A DNA stretch of 64,000 nucleotides, taken from contig JAIYAE010000014.1 of the NCBI GenBank assembly GCA_027489175.1, positions 248,001 through 312,000 on the forward strand. Reading direction: 5' to 3'. Below are positions 26,388-35,894 of the stretch, in pieces. A program made the position numbers and the translations under genes. Origin of the DNA: Rhodobacter sp. GTDB taxonomy: Bacteria > Pseudomonadota > Alphaproteobacteria > Rhodobacterales > Rhodobacteraceae. Numbering within the stretch: position 1 is the first letter of the stretch; each line of letters opens with the position of its first letter. A model generated the notes under the pieces. The model was not told the DNA's origin and searched no databases. It saw only the letters and a list, made by a program, of their open reading frames with translations.

Positions 26388-27407
26388 TCAGATCGACAAC
26401 CGCACCGGCACCACGCCCGGCATCCCTTGGGTGCCACGTTCGCGGTAGGGGGTCGTGTTGTAATGGCTGCGGTAGCATTTCGAGAAATGCGATGGGCTGG
26501 CAAAGCCGCAAGCCAGCGCAACGTTGATCACGCTCATGTCGGTCTGCATCAGCAGGTTCCGCGCCTTTTGCAGCCTGAGTTCCATGTAATAGCGCTTGGG
26601 CGAGCGGTTGAGGTAGCGACGGAAGAGCCGTTCCAGCTGGCGGGTTGACATCCCCACTTCCTCAGCCAGGTCGGCGGGCGACATCGGGTCTTCGATATTG
26701 CCCTCCATCATCTGGATGACCTGGCTCAACTTCGGATGCCGCACCCCGATCCGCGTCGGGATCGACAGGCGCTGGGTGTCCTGGTCGGTGCGGATCGTGG
26801 AATAGATCATCTGGTCGGCGACGGTGTTGGCCAGATCCTCGCCATGGTCCCCGGCAATGATCTTTAGCATCAGGTCGATGGAGGAAATCCCCCCCGCCGT
26901 GGTCCAGCGGTTGCCGTCCATCACGAAGACCGACTTCGTCAGTCGCACCTCGTCAAACTCCTCGGCAAACCCGTCCTGGTTTTCCCAGTGGATCGTGGCT
27001 TTCTTGCCGTCCAGAAGCCCCGCCTTGGCCAGCGCATGCCCGCCGGTGCAGATGCCGCCGATGGTCACTCCGCGCCGGGCCTCGCGCCGCAGCCAGCTGA
27101 CCACGCCTTTGGTGGTGGTGCGCTGGATGTCCAGGCCGCCGCAGACCAGGATGGTATCTTCGCGGTCCATCTCTTCCAGCCCCAGCTCCAGCCGGAAGGT
27201 GGCGCCGTTTGAGCAGGACTTCTCGCTCCCCTCGCCGCAAAGGACCCAAGAGTAGAGCGCCTCACCCGAGACCCGGTTGGCGATGCGCAAGGGTTCGATC
27301 GCGCCGGCAAAGCTGATCATCGTGAACTTGTCCAGAAGCACGAAGACAAAGCGGCGCGGTTCGTCGGCCTTGACGGTTTGCGTGGCTTTGCGGGGCGGGA
27401 GCGTCAT
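26388..27407 (-). CDS. GlxA-family transcriptional regulator (DJ-1/PfpI + AraC domains)
   Basis: A 339-residue regulator with an N-terminal DJ-1/PfpI-like amidase-type domain ([20 protein letters not shown], then [18 protein letters not shown] with a cysteine at the nucleophile position) and a C-terminal AraC DNA-binding domain with two helix-turn-helices ([20 protein letters not shown] and [20 protein letters not shown]). Related proteins sense nitrogen compounds such as glycine betaine or arginine derivatives. The frame is open far upstream to 28277, but that part is the complement of the DAHP synthase gene, so I start at 27407. It diverges from that gene across a 168-bp gap. Confidence 0.92.
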   Translation of the reverse strand: MTLPPRKATQTVKADEPRRFVFVLLDKFTMISFAGAIEPLRIANRVSGEALYSWVLCGEGSEKSCSNGATFRLELGLEEMDREDTILVCGGLDIQRTTTKGVVSWLRREARRGVTIGGICTGGHALAKAGLLDGKKATIHWENQDGFAEEFDEVRLTKSVFVMDGNRWTTAGGISSIDLMLKIIAGDHGEDLANTVADQMIYSTIRTDQDTQRLSIPTRIGVRHPKLSQVIQMMEGNIEDPMSPADLAEEVGMSTRQLERLFRRYLNRSPKRYYMELRLQKARNLLMQTDMSVINVALACGFASPSHFSKCYRSHYNTTPYRERGTQGMPGVVPVRLSI

Positions 27408-27575
27408 GTCTGCGACCTGTATATGTCGTTTGCATGCTACCGAACCCGAAATTCTGCTGCGCCGCAAGGGCCGAACCATGCGGTTTTCGCCCAATCGCCC
27501 TTTGCAAGGCGGAAACGGGGGGCTATACCGCTCGCCGATCTGCCTCATTGCAGGCGCAGGCTTCGGAGAATGGCG

Positions 27576-28946
27576 ATGACCAAGGGATGGACGAAAGCAG
27601 CATGGCGCGCGAAACCGCGGGTGCAGATGCCGGATTATCCCGACGCCGCGGCCCTGACGGCGGTTGAGGCGCAGCTTGCCAAATATCCGCCGCTGGTTTT
27701 TGCGGGCGAGGCGCGGCGGTTGAAGAAGCAACTGGCGCTGGCGGCCGAGGGCAAGGCGTTCCTTTTGCAAGGCGGCGACTGCGCTGAAAGCTTTGCCGAG
27801 TTTTCGGCCGACAACATCCGCGACACGTTCCGCGTGATGCTGCAGATGGCGGTCGTCCTGACCTATGCCGCCAAGGTGCCGGTCATCAAGGTCGGCCGGA
27901 TGGCAGGCCAGTTCGCCAAGCCCCGCAGCGCTCCGACCGAAGTGATCAACGGGGTTGAGCTGGCATCCTACAAGGGCGACATCATCAACGGGTTTGAGGC
28001 GACGGTCGAAGCCCGCACCCCCGATCCATCGCGGATGCTGCAGGCCTATACCCAGGCGGCGGCCAGCCTGAACCTCTTGCGCGCGTTCTCGACCGGCGGT
28101 TTTGCCGACATTCACCGCGTCCACAGCTGGACGCTGGGCTTTGCCGAACATGACAAGGCCGAACGGTACCGCGAAATGGCGAACCGGATTTCGGACGCCT
28201 TGGACTTCATGAACGCCGCTGGCGTGAACAGCGACACGGCCAATGAACTGAGCCGCGTCGACTTCTATACCAGCCACGAAGCGCTGCTCTTGGAGTATGA
28301 AGAGGCGCTCTGCCGCGTCGACAGCATCACCGGGCAGAACGTGGCCGGGTCAGGCCACATGATCTGGATCGGCGACCGGACCCGCCAGCCCGACGGCGCG
28401 CATGTCGAATTCGCGCGGGGGGTTCTCAACCCGATCGGCCTGAAATGTGGCCCGACCACCACGGCAGAAGACCTGAAAGTCCTGATGGCCAAGCTCAACC
28501 CAGAGAATGAGCCCGGCCGTCTGACCCTGATCGCCCGCTTCGGTGCGGGCAAGGTGGGCGAACACCTGCCGCGCCTGATCAAGACTGTCCAGTCGGAAGG
28601 CGCGAGCGTTGTCTGGTCCTGCGACCCGATGCATGGCAACACGATCAAGTCGCCCTCGGGCTACAAGACCCGGCCCTTCGACAGCGTTCTGCGCGAGGTG
28701 CGGGAGTTCTTCGCGATCCAAAAGGCCGAGGGCACCGTCCCGGGCGGCGTGCATTTCGAGATGACGGGCCAGGACGTGACCGAATGCACCGGTGGCCTGC
28801 GGGCCGTGTCGGACGAGAACCTTGCCGACCGCTATCACACCGCATGCGATCCGCGTCTGAACGCCAGCCAGTCGCTGGAACTGGCGTTCCTTGTCGCAGA
28901 AGAGCTATCAAGCCAGCGCGAGGCGGCGCGGCGGGTGGCGCTTTAA
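27576..28946 (+). CDS. aroG: Class II 3-deoxy-7-phosphoheptulonate synthase (DAHP synthase)
   Basis: A 456-residue class II (plant-type) DAHP synthase, the first step of the shikimate pathway, joining phosphoenolpyruvate and erythrose 4-phosphate. Markers are [14 protein letters not shown] near residue 65, [16 protein letters not shown] near 104, and the later [10 protein letters not shown] and [15 protein letters not shown] segments, which hold metal and substrate residues. Length matches the family. I prefer the ATG at 27576, with GGAG seven bases upstream; the ATG at 27570 is too close to it. A T-tailed terminator follows. Confidence 0.95.
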   Translation: MTKGWTKAAWRAKPRVQMPDYPDAAALTAVEAQLAKYPPLVFAGEARRLKKQLALAAEGKAFLLQGGDCAESFAEFSADNIRDTFRVMLQMAVVLTYAAKVPVIKVGRMAGQFAKPRSAPTEVINGVELASYKGDIINGFEATVEARTPDPSRMLQAYTQAAASLNLLRAFSTGGFADIHRVHSWTLGFAEHDKAERYREMANRISDALDFMNAAGVNSDTANELSRVDFYTSHEALLLEYEEALCRVDSITGQNVAGSGHMIWIGDRTRQPDGAHVEFARGVLNPIGLKCGPTTTAEDLKVLMAKLNPENEPGRLTLIARFGAGKVGEHLPRLIKTVQSEGASVVWSCDPMHGNTIKSPSGYKTRPFDSVLREVREFFAIQKAEGTVPGGVHFEMTGQDVTECTGGLRAVSDENLADRYHTACDPRLNASQSLELAFLVAEELSSQREAARRVAL

Positions 28947-28968
28947 GCCATCGGCCAGCATTAAAGCA

Positions 28969-29000
28969 GGGCGGCGCGGGGCATCCCGGCCGCCCTTTTT
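28969..29000 (+). terminator. Rho-independent terminator of the DAHP synthase gene
   Basis: GGGCGGC pairs with GCCGCCC around an inner CGGG/CCCG stem, and five Ts follow. It lies about 22 bases after the stop codon. Confidence 0.88.
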
Positions 29001-29016
29001 CATGCTGCTTTCCCGT

Positions 29017-29619
29017 TCAGCTGCGGACCAGCGTCAGATAGGGCGTGCGGCGGGCGGGCGCGGGGATCACCGCTGCGGGTGCGGGCTCCGGGGTCACCCG
29101 CTCTTCCGTGCGGCGCAGGATTGTCAGTTTCAGGCGCGGGCCGATCAGCCCTTCGGCCAGCCCAAAGCACCCCAGCACCAGCTTCCGGTCAGGCCCGTCG
29201 GTCAAAGGCAGCAGCAAGAGCCGCCCCACCGCTCCCGGCCCACCCCGGTTGGCGCCCAGGTAAAGTTCGGTCAGCTTCTCGCCAGTGGCGACCGGCTCCA
29301 AAGCCTCGGCCAGCATGTCGCGCGACTCGGCGGCAAAAAGGCATGACAGCGGCAGCCCGCGCAGATCCATCCCGGCGGCCTCGGTCAGCGCTGACCCGGC
29401 GATGCGCACCTGCACAAGGCCCTTGCCGATCGGTTCGGCCAGAAACACCCGGTCCAGAACGCCGCCAAGGCCACGCGGGTCAAGCTGGGCACGATCCGGC
29501 AACCCACCGTCGCGGCGCAGGCCCTCCCAATAGGCGCGGACTTGCGACGGGCCGGCAAACAGCTCTGGAGGCGCGCGGCGCGGCAGAAGGCGAACCAGGT
29601 CGGTCAGTCGTAGTTCCAT
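29017..29619 (-). CDS. PAS-domain protein
   Basis: A 200-residue protein of the alphaproteobacterial single-PAS family (PAS_5 type). It has the family pattern: AYWEGLRRDGGLPDRAQLDP near residue 28, then an RIAGSALTEAAGMDLRG PAS core and RLLLLPLTDG strand. A proline-rich tail ends with TPYLTLVRS. The ligand and output are unknown. I start at 29619, where GGAGG lies seven bases upstream, rather than at the ATG at 29631. It is convergent with the DAHP synthase gene. Confidence 0.82.
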   Translation of the reverse strand: MELRLTDLVRLLPRRAPPELFAGPSQVRAYWEGLRRDGGLPDRAQLDPRGLGGVLDRVFLAEPIGKGLVQVRIAGSALTEAAGMDLRGLPLSCLFAAESRDMLAEALEPVATGEKLTELYLGANRGGPGAVGRLLLLPLTDGPDRKLVLGCFGLAEGLIGPRLKLTILRRTEERVTPEPAPAAVIPAPARRTPYLTLVRS

Positions 29620-29796
29620 TGTCGCCTCCATTTCGCAGCCATCGGGACCAGCACTTGCAGCGCCATCCCCATCACGCCATGAAGAAACATTACCCCCGAT
29701 CGTAAGGATTCGGGCGAAAATCTAATCAAATGGTAAATGACGCGCCCGCCGGGGGTGCCCCATGGGTGGCAAAGGCGTGGCAGGGAAAGGGTCCAG

Positions 29797-30690
29797 ATGA
29801 TCTCGATGACAGGCTTTGCCGCGCGGCGCGGCGCGGGGGCGGGCCATGCCTGGACCTGGGATTTGCGGGCCGTGAACGGCAAGGGGTTTGACCTGCGCCT
29901 GCGCCTGCCAGACTGGATCGACGGGTTGGAGCTTGCGGTCAGAGCCGAGGTGCAGAAAGCCGTGACGCGTGGCAATGTCAGCCTGACGCTGAAGATCGCC
30001 GCCGATGACGCGCGGGAAGCCAGCGCCTTCCGGCTGAACGCGGCCAACATGGTCGCGGCCCTTGCCGCCCTTGCCGAGGTGGAAGACGCAGCGCGCAGGG
30101 CGGGCGTCACGCTGCATCCCCCCACATCCACCGACCTTCTGACCCTGCGCGGCATTCTGGACGCCACGGCGCAAGACGTGGACACGTCACCGTTGCGTCA
30201 GGCGCTTCTGGCCGATCTGCCCGCACTTCTGGCCGACTTTGCGGCCATGCGGGCCACCGAGGGTGCAGCCTTGGCCAGCGTCATCGCGGCCCAGATCGAC
30301 CAGATCGCCGCTTTGACCGAGGCCGCGCGCAGCGAAACCGCCGACCGCGCCGCGACGCAAGCGCAAACCCTGCGCGACAGCGTGGCCCGCGTCCTTGCCG
30401 TGACCGATGCCGTCGATGCCGGACGGCTGGCACAGGAACTGGCTCTGATCGCCGTCAAGACTGACGTGACCGAGGAGTTGGACCGCCTGACCGCCCATGT
30501 CGCCGCCGCCCGCGCCCATCTGGCCGACCCCGCCCCCGTGGGCCGCAAGCTGGATTTCCTGATGCAGGAATTCATGCGTGAGGCGAACACCCTCTGCTCC
30601 AAAGCGCAATCACTGGCGATGACCCGCATCGGCCTTGACCTGAAAACCGTGATCGATCAGATGCGCGAGCAGGTGCAGAATGTGGAATGA
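29797..30690 (+). CDS. YicC/YloC-family endoribonuclease
   Basis: A 297-residue YicC-family protein. It opens with MISMTGFAARRG, continues with LRAVNGKGFDLRLRLPD near residue 28, and ends with a DUF1732 region containing GRKLDFLMQEFMREANTLCSKAQ, all diagnostic. E. coli YicC cleaves small RNAs, and the family is now viewed as endoribonucleases. I start at 29797 after AGGGAAAGGG. It is followed by gmk three bases later, the widely conserved yicC-gmk pairing. Confidence 0.93.
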   Translation: MISMTGFAARRGAGAGHAWTWDLRAVNGKGFDLRLRLPDWIDGLELAVRAEVQKAVTRGNVSLTLKIAADDAREASAFRLNAANMVAALAALAEVEDAARRAGVTLHPPTSTDLLTLRGILDATAQDVDTSPLRQALLADLPALLADFAAMRATEGAALASVIAAQIDQIAALTEAARSETADRAATQAQTLRDSVARVLAVTDAVDAGRLAQELALIAVKTDVTEELDRLTAHVAAARAHLADPAPVGRKLDFLMQEFMREANTLCSKAQSLAMTRIGLDLKTVIDQMREQVQNVE

Positions 30691-30693
30691 CCA

Positions 30694-31326
30694 ATGATCC
30701 GGCGCGGGCTTTTGCTGATCCTTTCCTCGCCTTCCGGGGCGGGAAAATCCACTCTCAGCCGCCGGTTGATGGCCTGGGACACGACGATGCGCTTTTCGAT
30801 CTCGGCCACCACGCGCGCCCCCAGACCGGGGGAAGAGGACGGCCGCGAATACTATTTCCGGTCGCGGGACCAGTTTGAAGCCATGGTGAAATCCGGCGAG
30901 ATGCTGGAACATGCCGAAGTGTTCGGCAACCTCTACGGCTCACCTCGCGCGCCGGTGCTGGCCGCGATGGAGGCGGGTACAGACACCGTCTTTGACATCG
31001 ACTGGCAAGGCGGCCAGCAGATCGCCCAGGCGATGCGGGATGATGTGGTGTCAGTCTTCATCCTGCCGCCCTCGATTGCCGAACTGGACCGCCGCTTGCG
31101 GTCGCGCGGGCAAGACAGTGAAGAGGTGATCGCCGGCCGGATGGCCAAAAGCCGGGATGAGATCAGCCATTGGGCAGAATATGACTATGTGCTGGTCAAT
31201 GATGATCTGGACCAGACCTTTGACCGGCTCACCGCCATCCTTACCGCCGAACGCCTGCGCCGCGAACGCCAGCCGCAACTGTCTGCCTTCGTCCGCGCCC
31301 TGAACAAGGAGTTTGAGGCCCGATGA
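30694..31326 (+). CDS. gmk: Guanylate kinase
   Basis: A 210-residue guanylate kinase, which converts GMP to GDP with ATP. The P-loop is [15 protein letters not shown], the GMP-binding segment is [19 protein letters not shown], followed by FGNLYGSPR and [13 protein letters not shown]. Full length for the family. It starts three bases after the yicC stop and overlaps the next gene by four bases, so the three genes form an operon. Confidence 0.97.
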   Translation: MIRRGLLLILSSPSGAGKSTLSRRLMAWDTTMRFSISATTRAPRPGEEDGREYYFRSRDQFEAMVKSGEMLEHAEVFGNLYGSPRAPVLAAMEAGTDTVFDIDWQGGQQIAQAMRDDVVSVFILPPSIAELDRRLRSRGQDSEEVIAGRMAKSRDEISHWAEYDYVLVNDDLDQTFDRLTAILTAERLRRERQPQLSAFVRALNKEFEAR

Positions 31327-31841
31327 TCTACACCCTCGACGGTATCGCCCCGGACATTGACCCCAGCGCCTGGGTCGCCCCGGATGCCAACGTGATGGGT
31401 CGTGTGGTGCTGGAGGCCGAAGCCTCCGTCTGGTTCGGCGCCACCTTGCGCGGCGACAATGAAGAGATCCGCGTGGGCGCAGGTTCAAACGTGCAAGAGG
31501 GGTGCGTTCTGCACACCGACATCGGCTTTCCCCTGGTGATCGCCGCAAATTGCACCATTGGGCACAAGGCGATTCTGCATGGCTGCACGATCGGCGAAGG
31601 CAGCCTGATCGGCATGGGCGCGATCGTCCTGAATGGGGCCAGGATCGGGCGCGGCTGCCTGATCGGCGCCGGCGCCCTGGTGACGGAAGGGAAAGAGATC
31701 CCCGATGGCTCCCTGGTCATGGGCGCGCCAGGCAAGGTGGTGCGGATGATCGACGCGGCCGGACTGGCACGGCTTCTGGCCTCGGCTGAAGGCTACCGCC
31801 AGAACGCCCGCCGCTTCCGCCTTGGTCTGGTGGCTGGGTGA
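31323..31841 (+). CDS. Gamma-carbonic anhydrase family protein (hexapeptide repeat)
   Basis: A 172-residue left-handed beta-helix protein of the gamma-carbonic anhydrase/PaaY/YrdA group. It carries hexapeptide repeats from about residue 17 ([20 protein letters not shown]) and the metal-ligand histidines in [23 protein letters not shown]. Members may bind zinc and hydrate CO2, but many lack shown activity. Translation is coupled to gmk by an ATGA overlap. Confidence 0.9.
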   Translation: MIYTLDGIAPDIDPSAWVAPDANVMGRVVLEAEASVWFGATLRGDNEEIRVGAGSNVQEGCVLHTDIGFPLVIAANCTIGHKAILHGCTIGEGSLIGMGAIVLNGARIGRGCLIGAGALVTEGKEIPDGSLVMGAPGKVVRMIDAAGLARLLASAEGYRQNARRFRLGLVAG

Positions 31842-31872
31842 CCGGCTTTGGAGTGGCAGTCCTGTGATCGCG

Positions 31873-32211
31873 TCAGGTTCCGCCGGGGTCTTCCACCATT
31901 TCCAGCGTCATCCCCTGCCGCACGGCATGCGACCGCAATTCCCGCAGCACGACCTGCCGGTTCGGCAGCTTTGGCGTCATCACCCTGAGAAGCCCCCGGT
32001 ATCCCCGGCTTCCCAGGGCCTCGATGATTTCAAGGGCATCAAAATCGGCGCAGAACAGTGGGGCCACCACCAATTCCAGCGTCGGCGACAACGGAGTGTG
32101 ATCCGGCAGGGCAGCAAAACTGATCGACGCCGCTTCTTCAGGCCGAATGCTATCCTGCGCGAACCGCGCATTGGGGATCCCGACCACCAGGCATCTCAGC
32201 GCCTTGACCAT
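31873..32211 (-). CDS. Conserved hypothetical protein (pseudo-receiver-like)
   Basis: A 112-residue cytoplasmic protein I cannot assign. It starts MVKALRCLVVGIPNARFAQD and has an alternating strand/helix look with an LVVAPLFCADFDALEII core, then RGYRGLLRVMTPKLPNRQVV, which resembles a receiver-like fold without the phosphoacceptor arrangement. It lies divergent from the PhoR-type kinase, 206 bp away, so a signalling link is possible but not shown. Confidence 0.6.
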   Translation of the reverse strand: MVKALRCLVVGIPNARFAQDSIRPEEAASISFAALPDHTPLSPTLELVVAPLFCADFDALEIIEALGSRGYRGLLRVMTPKLPNRQVVLRELRSHAVRQGMTLEMVEDPGGT

Positions 32212-32417
32212 GCAGTTTCATGCGCCTCTTAAATCGTGGGGGCACTGCGAAAACCGGTTCTAAATGGGATAACCGCAGGCGCCGTCCAAAAGTCCGGACA
32301 AAAGCCGGGAGCGAACTACACCACATCAGATGCGTGGAAATTACAGTGATTTTCTGGCAAGGCAAGACCGCAAGGGCCTCGCCTTTGCAGAAACGTTAAC
32401 AGAGAAGGGCCCAAGCC

Positions 32418-33434
32418 ATGGTTGACACCGGCTTTGCGCGGTTGCTGCAAGGGGTGCCGATGCCCGCGATGCTGGTCCAGCGCGAGGACCGGGTGCTGGC
32501 CTGCAACGCTCTGGCCCTGGCGCTGCTGGGCGACGGGATCGTCGACCGCAACCCCGCCGTGGCCGTCCGCACACCTGCCGTCCTGTCGGCGATCAGCGCG
32601 GCCGCGCGCAGCGGTGGGGTGCATGAGGCGCGGATGACCATCCGCCGCGACGGCCAGGAGCAGCTTTTTCAGGTCACCGTCTCGGCCCAGGGCGAGGGGC
32701 TTGTCCTGTGCATCTTCCGCGACATCAGCGAGGTTGAGAAGGCCGGGGCGATGCGGCGCGATTTCGTGGCCAATGTCAGCCATGAGTTGCGCACCCCCCT
32801 TACGGCCCTGATCGGTTTCATCGAAACCCTCCGCCATGCCGCGCGCGATGACCCTGCGGCGCGGGACCGGTTCCTGGCGATCATGGAGCATGAGGCGGGG
32901 CGGATGAACCGCCTGGTGCGCGACCTTCTGCAGCTCAGCCGGGTGGAGGCCGAGGAACGCGTCCGCCCCAAGGATGCGGTGGAGGTGCGGGGGCTTCTGG
33001 AAGGGGTGATCTCCTCGCTGAAAGGCGTGGCCGAACGCGAGGGGTCAACGGTCGTGCTGGCGGGCGCGGGGGCGGTGGTGCCGGGCGACCAGGACCAGCT
33101 GACCCAGGTCTTCACCAACTTGATCGAGAACGCGCTGAAATACGGCGCGGCGGGGCAGGTGGTGCGGGTGACGCTGAGCCCGGAAGACACCGTGCGCGGC
33201 CCGGCGGTGCGGGTCGAGGTCGCAGATCAGGGCGAGGGGATCGACCCGGTCCACATCCCCCGGCTGACGGAGAGGTTCTACCGGGTCGATAGCCACCGGT
33301 CGCGTGAGATGGGGGGGACGGGGCTGGGGCTGGCCATCGTCAAGCACATCGTGAGCCGGCACCGGGGCTGGCTGCGGGTAGACAGCACCCCGGGCGAGGG
33401 GAGCCGGTTCTCGGTGGTGCTGCCGCTGGGGTGA
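32418..33434 (+). CDS. phoR: Sensor histidine kinase, PhoR type
   Basis: A 338-residue histidine kinase without membrane segments. A PAS-like region (residues 8-105) is followed by the H-box FVANVSHELRTPLTAL near 115, then an N-box VFTNLIENALKYG, a G1 box VADQGEGIDP and a G2 box GGTGLGLAIVKHIV. The layout is that of PhoR, which senses phosphate status through the Pst transporter in this group. Neither phoB nor pst genes follow; the next 400 bases hold repeats, so the usual phosphate cluster has been broken or is elsewhere. The name is a best guess. Confidence 0.82.
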   Translation: MVDTGFARLLQGVPMPAMLVQREDRVLACNALALALLGDGIVDRNPAVAVRTPAVLSAISAAARSGGVHEARMTIRRDGQEQLFQVTVSAQGEGLVLCIFRDISEVEKAGAMRRDFVANVSHELRTPLTALIGFIETLRHAARDDPAARDRFLAIMEHEAGRMNRLVRDLLQLSRVEAEERVRPKDAVEVRGLLEGVISSLKGVAEREGSTVVLAGAGAVVPGDQDQLTQVFTNLIENALKYGAAGQVVRVTLSPEDTVRGPAVRVEVADQGEGIDPVHIPRLTERFYRVDSHRSREMGGTGLGLAIVKHIVSRHRGWLRVDSTPGEGSRFSVVLPLG

Positions 33435-33554
33435 GGTGGGGGCCGCAAGGGACTCCTTCTGTCCACGGTGGACATTCTCGGATTATAATTTGGAAGCAAT
33501 GACTTGCGCGTGGGCGTTAGGGGTTTGTTAAGGGGGTGGTTAAGGGAGTGTGAA

Positions 33555-33584
33555 GCCCCGTAGGGTGCGCATTCATTGCGCACC
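33555..33584 (+). repeat. REP-like palindromic repeat, copy 1
   Basis: Begins GCCCCGTAGGGTGCGC and has inner arms GGTGCGC/GCGCACC at 33564-33570 and 33578-33584 with a seven-base loop. It is repeated in inverse orientation 60 bases downstream and resembles the palindrome at 3521-3558. Confidence 0.75.
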
Positions 33585-33644
33585 GTCCCCACCAGCCGCC
33601 CGCGAGACGCTGGACCAGGAGTTCCGCAAGACACTACGAAACAT

Positions 33645-33679
33645 GGTGCGCCATGAATGCGCACCCTACGGAACGGGGC
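33645..33679 (-). repeat. REP-like palindromic repeat, copy 2 (inverted)
   Basis: Read on the minus strand it contains CGTAGGGTGCGCATTCAT as in copy 1, with inner arms GGTGCGC/GCGCACC at 33645-33651 and 33659-33665. Together the two copies form a large inverted repeat, a layout seen with REP pairs that are mobilised by RAYT transposases. No such transposase is in this window. Confidence 0.75.
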
Positions 33680-33835
33680 CGCCCAGAGCATCGGCATCGC
33701 GGCGGTGCTGGTGCAGGCTATGGACGAGAAGGGGCGGAGGGCATGGTATCTATCGCAGGCGGAGTGACTGGAGTTCCCGGCGGGGACGTGGGCGCTGTAG
33801 TTGGCGGTCGGAGCGGTGGTTGACGGCACACTGCC

Positions 33836-34714
33836 TTAAGTTTGTTTCAAGCGATCAATTTGGGCTAGCCAGCGAACAAAAGATAAACCTTGAGAGATCA
33901 AAAGAATCGCAACCTCTTCGCTGGGTTGTGTTGGCTCTTCCACCCCTTCTTCGTGCCTGTAAAAGTGAACTGCATTTATCCAGTCCTTAAAGCTTTCAAG
34001 AAGCTTTGACGAAGCTGACTGAAGGACGGGAGAGTCCTTGTAGAGGGACTGCTGGTCCGGCCCAATCCGATCTCCTGCGCTCTTGGAGTCCAATCGAGGC
34101 AGACTGTACATCAGTTTGAAAAGGTTTTCGGTAGCAGCGAAAGATGATCTGATTGCCGCTTTGTAGTCCGGTGGGATCATCTTGAGAGATGTATCAATAG
34201 CTTCTACGTTTGATGCAGTTGCAGCATATCTCGGCGATGAAAGTGCAGCGATAGCTGAATGCTTGGTTGCACCAAATGCACTGTCGACGACAGGGTGAAC
34301 TCCACCCACCTCGTCAAGCTCATACGCTAGGCTCTCTTCACGAAAAATCCGTTGCACCTCGGTTATGAACCTCGATACATCACGGCTGTAGGACGAGCGG
34401 ATTTCGTCAGCCAAGACAGTAACTGAATCAAGCAATTCAGACACGGTAATTCGGTTAAAGTACCACTCCCAGTATTCGTGGAATGTACCCGAAACAGCCT
34501 TAGATGCGAACCTAATTCCAAGTTCTCGCTCAATGCGGTTGATCGCCACTTTCTTATAATCGGTCGTGTGGCGTCGGCCATCGTACTTTGACGTCGGAAA
34601 GGTGGACTCACAGAGTTTTGCAATGCGGAAACGAGCTTTCGGACTATCTTTCAATAGTCCTTCAATGTGAATATACACGTGTGAAAACCGTCTTCCGACG
34701 GAGCGTTCTTCCAT
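33836..34714 (-). CDS. Hypothetical protein, possibly abortive-infection/HEPN-related
   Basis: A 292-residue protein with no family I can name securely. It is mostly helical. The C-terminal part reads SFKDWINAVHFYRHEEG, then EVAILLISQGLSFVRWLAQID, similar to the ends of some uncharacterised proteins found in phage-defence islands. No clear nuclease motif is seen. Its base composition is visibly lower in GC than the neighbours and it sits beside REP-like repeats, both of which suggest acquisition by transfer. Confidence 0.6.
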   Translation of the reverse strand: MEERSVGRRFSHVYIHIEGLLKDSPKARFRIAKLCESTFPTSKYDGRRHTTDYKKVAINRIERELGIRFASKAVSGTFHEYWEWYFNRITVSELLDSVTVLADEIRSSYSRDVSRFITEVQRIFREESLAYELDEVGGVHPVVDSAFGATKHSAIAALSSPRYAATASNVEAIDTSLKMIPPDYKAAIRSSFAATENLFKLMYSLPRLDSKSAGDRIGPDQQSLYKDSPVLQSASSKLLESFKDWINAVHFYRHEEGVEEPTQPSEEVAILLISQGLSFVRWLAQIDRLKQT

Positions 34715-34865
34715 GCTCTACGTCTCCAAAACAAATCTAGGTCGACTGTACAGTGCGCCAAGACCGAGGAGCAAGTGGCGAAGTGTGTAGCTAATTCAGA
34801 GAGCTGGCTAAGTTCCGCAACAAGTCAATCCGAGCATCTCACTCTCCAGCGGTCGCAACGACCCC

Positions 34866-35798
34866 TCACAACCTCCCCAACCGCTCCGTCAGCAGCCGGT
34901 AGAACCCGTTCCGGTCCACGCCGCCGATGAACATCGCGTTGGGCTCGCGGTCTGTCACGCGCCACCAGTCGGCGACGGTCATGCCGAGGGTGAGGTCGCT
35001 CCCCGTCTCGATCTCCACGTTGATGTGGCGGCCGGTGAAGAGGGACGGCTCCAGAAGGTAGGCGATCACGCAAGGATCGTGCAGGGGGGCGCCGGCGCTG
35101 CCGTATTTCGCGGTGTCGTAGCGTTCGAAGAAGTCGGTCCAGCTGGCCACCGCCTGGCCGACGGGGGTGCCGAGGGCGCGCATCTCCTCAACCCAGTCCC
35201 GGCTGGTCAGGGCCTTGTGGGTCACGTCGAGGGGCATCACGACGAGGGGCACGCCGGAGCGGAAGATGATCTGGGCGGCCTCGGGGTCGACGTAGATGTT
35301 GAACTCGGCCGCGGGGGTGATGTTGCCGACCTCAAAATAGGCGCCGCCCATCAGGACGATCTCGGCCACGCGGGGGATGATGTCGGGGGCGGCGAGGAAG
35401 GCGGCGGCGATGTTGGTCAGGGGGCCGAGGGGGCAGAGGGTGATGGTGCCGGGCGGGTGGCTGCGCAGGGTGTCGACGAGGTGGTCGACGGCGTCCTGCG
35501 GCTGGAGGGGAAGGCGGGGCGCAGGCAGGGGGATGCCGTCAAGGCCGGTCTTGCCATGCACGTGTTCTGCGGTGACGAGCTTGCGCTGGAGGGGGGCGCT
35601 GCGGCCCGCATAGACCGGCGTGGTTTTGCCAGCAAGTTCAACGATCTGCCGGGCGTTCCGTTCCGTCAGCACAAGGGGGACGTTGCCCGCGACGGCGGTG
35701 AGGGAGAGGACCTCAAGCTCAGGCGAGGCGAGGGCGAGGAGGATGGCGACGGCGTCGTCCTGGCCGGGGTCGGTGTCGATGATGATCTTGCGCGGCAT
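34866..35798 (-). CDS. Nucleoside hydrolase (inosine-uridine preferring type)
   Basis: A 310-residue nucleoside hydrolase that splits ribonucleosides into base and ribose. The calcium-binding motif DTDPGQDDA is at residues 8-16, followed by the AVAGNVPL segment, LGPLTNIAAA near 125, AEFNIYVDPEAA and the C-terminal HDPCVIAYL. Full length. It starts after AAGGAG. A strong hairpin lies between it and the iron-binding protein gene upstream, so co-transcription is reduced at best. Confidence 0.93.
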   Translation of the reverse strand: MPRKIIIDTDPGQDDAVAILLALASPELEVLSLTAVAGNVPLVLTERNARQIVELAGKTTPVYAGRSAPLQRKLVTAEHVHGKTGLDGIPLPAPRLPLQPQDAVDHLVDTLRSHPPGTITLCPLGPLTNIAAAFLAAPDIIPRVAEIVLMGGAYFEVGNITPAAEFNIYVDPEAAQIIFRSGVPLVVMPLDVTHKALTSRDWVEEMRALGTPVGQAVASWTDFFERYDTAKYGSAGAPLHDPCVIAYLLEPSLFTGRHINVEIETGSDLTLGMTVADWWRVTDREPNAMFIGGVDRNGFYRLLTERLGRL

Positions 35799-35857
35799 GG
35801 GCGACTCCTTTTTGCGGCAGGAGACGGTGGCGGCGCCGAATTGTCCAGAGGGAGGGT

Positions 35858-35884
35858 GGCCCGCCCCGGTGAATGGGGCGGGCC
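35858..35884 (-). terminator. Hairpin between iron-binding protein gene and nucleoside hydrolase gene
   Basis: Perfect 10-base arms GGCCCGCCCC/GGGGCGGGCC enclose a seven-base loop. It lies just after the stop of the iron-binding protein gene. No T-run follows, so it may be an attenuator or mRNA-stabilising structure. Confidence 0.65.
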
Positions 35885-35894
35885 GAGAGGGGGG

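Larger units (their letters stand above)
33435..33835. other. Gap with REP-like repeats and a possible gene remnant
   Basis: No intact gene. It contains two inverted copies of a GTAGGGTGCGC-type repeat (33555-33584, 33645-33679). After them, about 33675-33839, a plus-strand frame reads like part of a protein (IGIAAVLVQAMDEKGRRAW, then YLSQAE) but is cut by TGA and then TAG. This may be a decayed gene end. It separates phoR from the low-GC gene at 33836. Confidence 0.5.

Noticed and set aside
27408-28277. N-terminal extension of the GlxA regulator frame, giving 629 codons
   Set aside because: The extra part is the complement of the DAHP synthase gene; the GlxA family starts near 27407.
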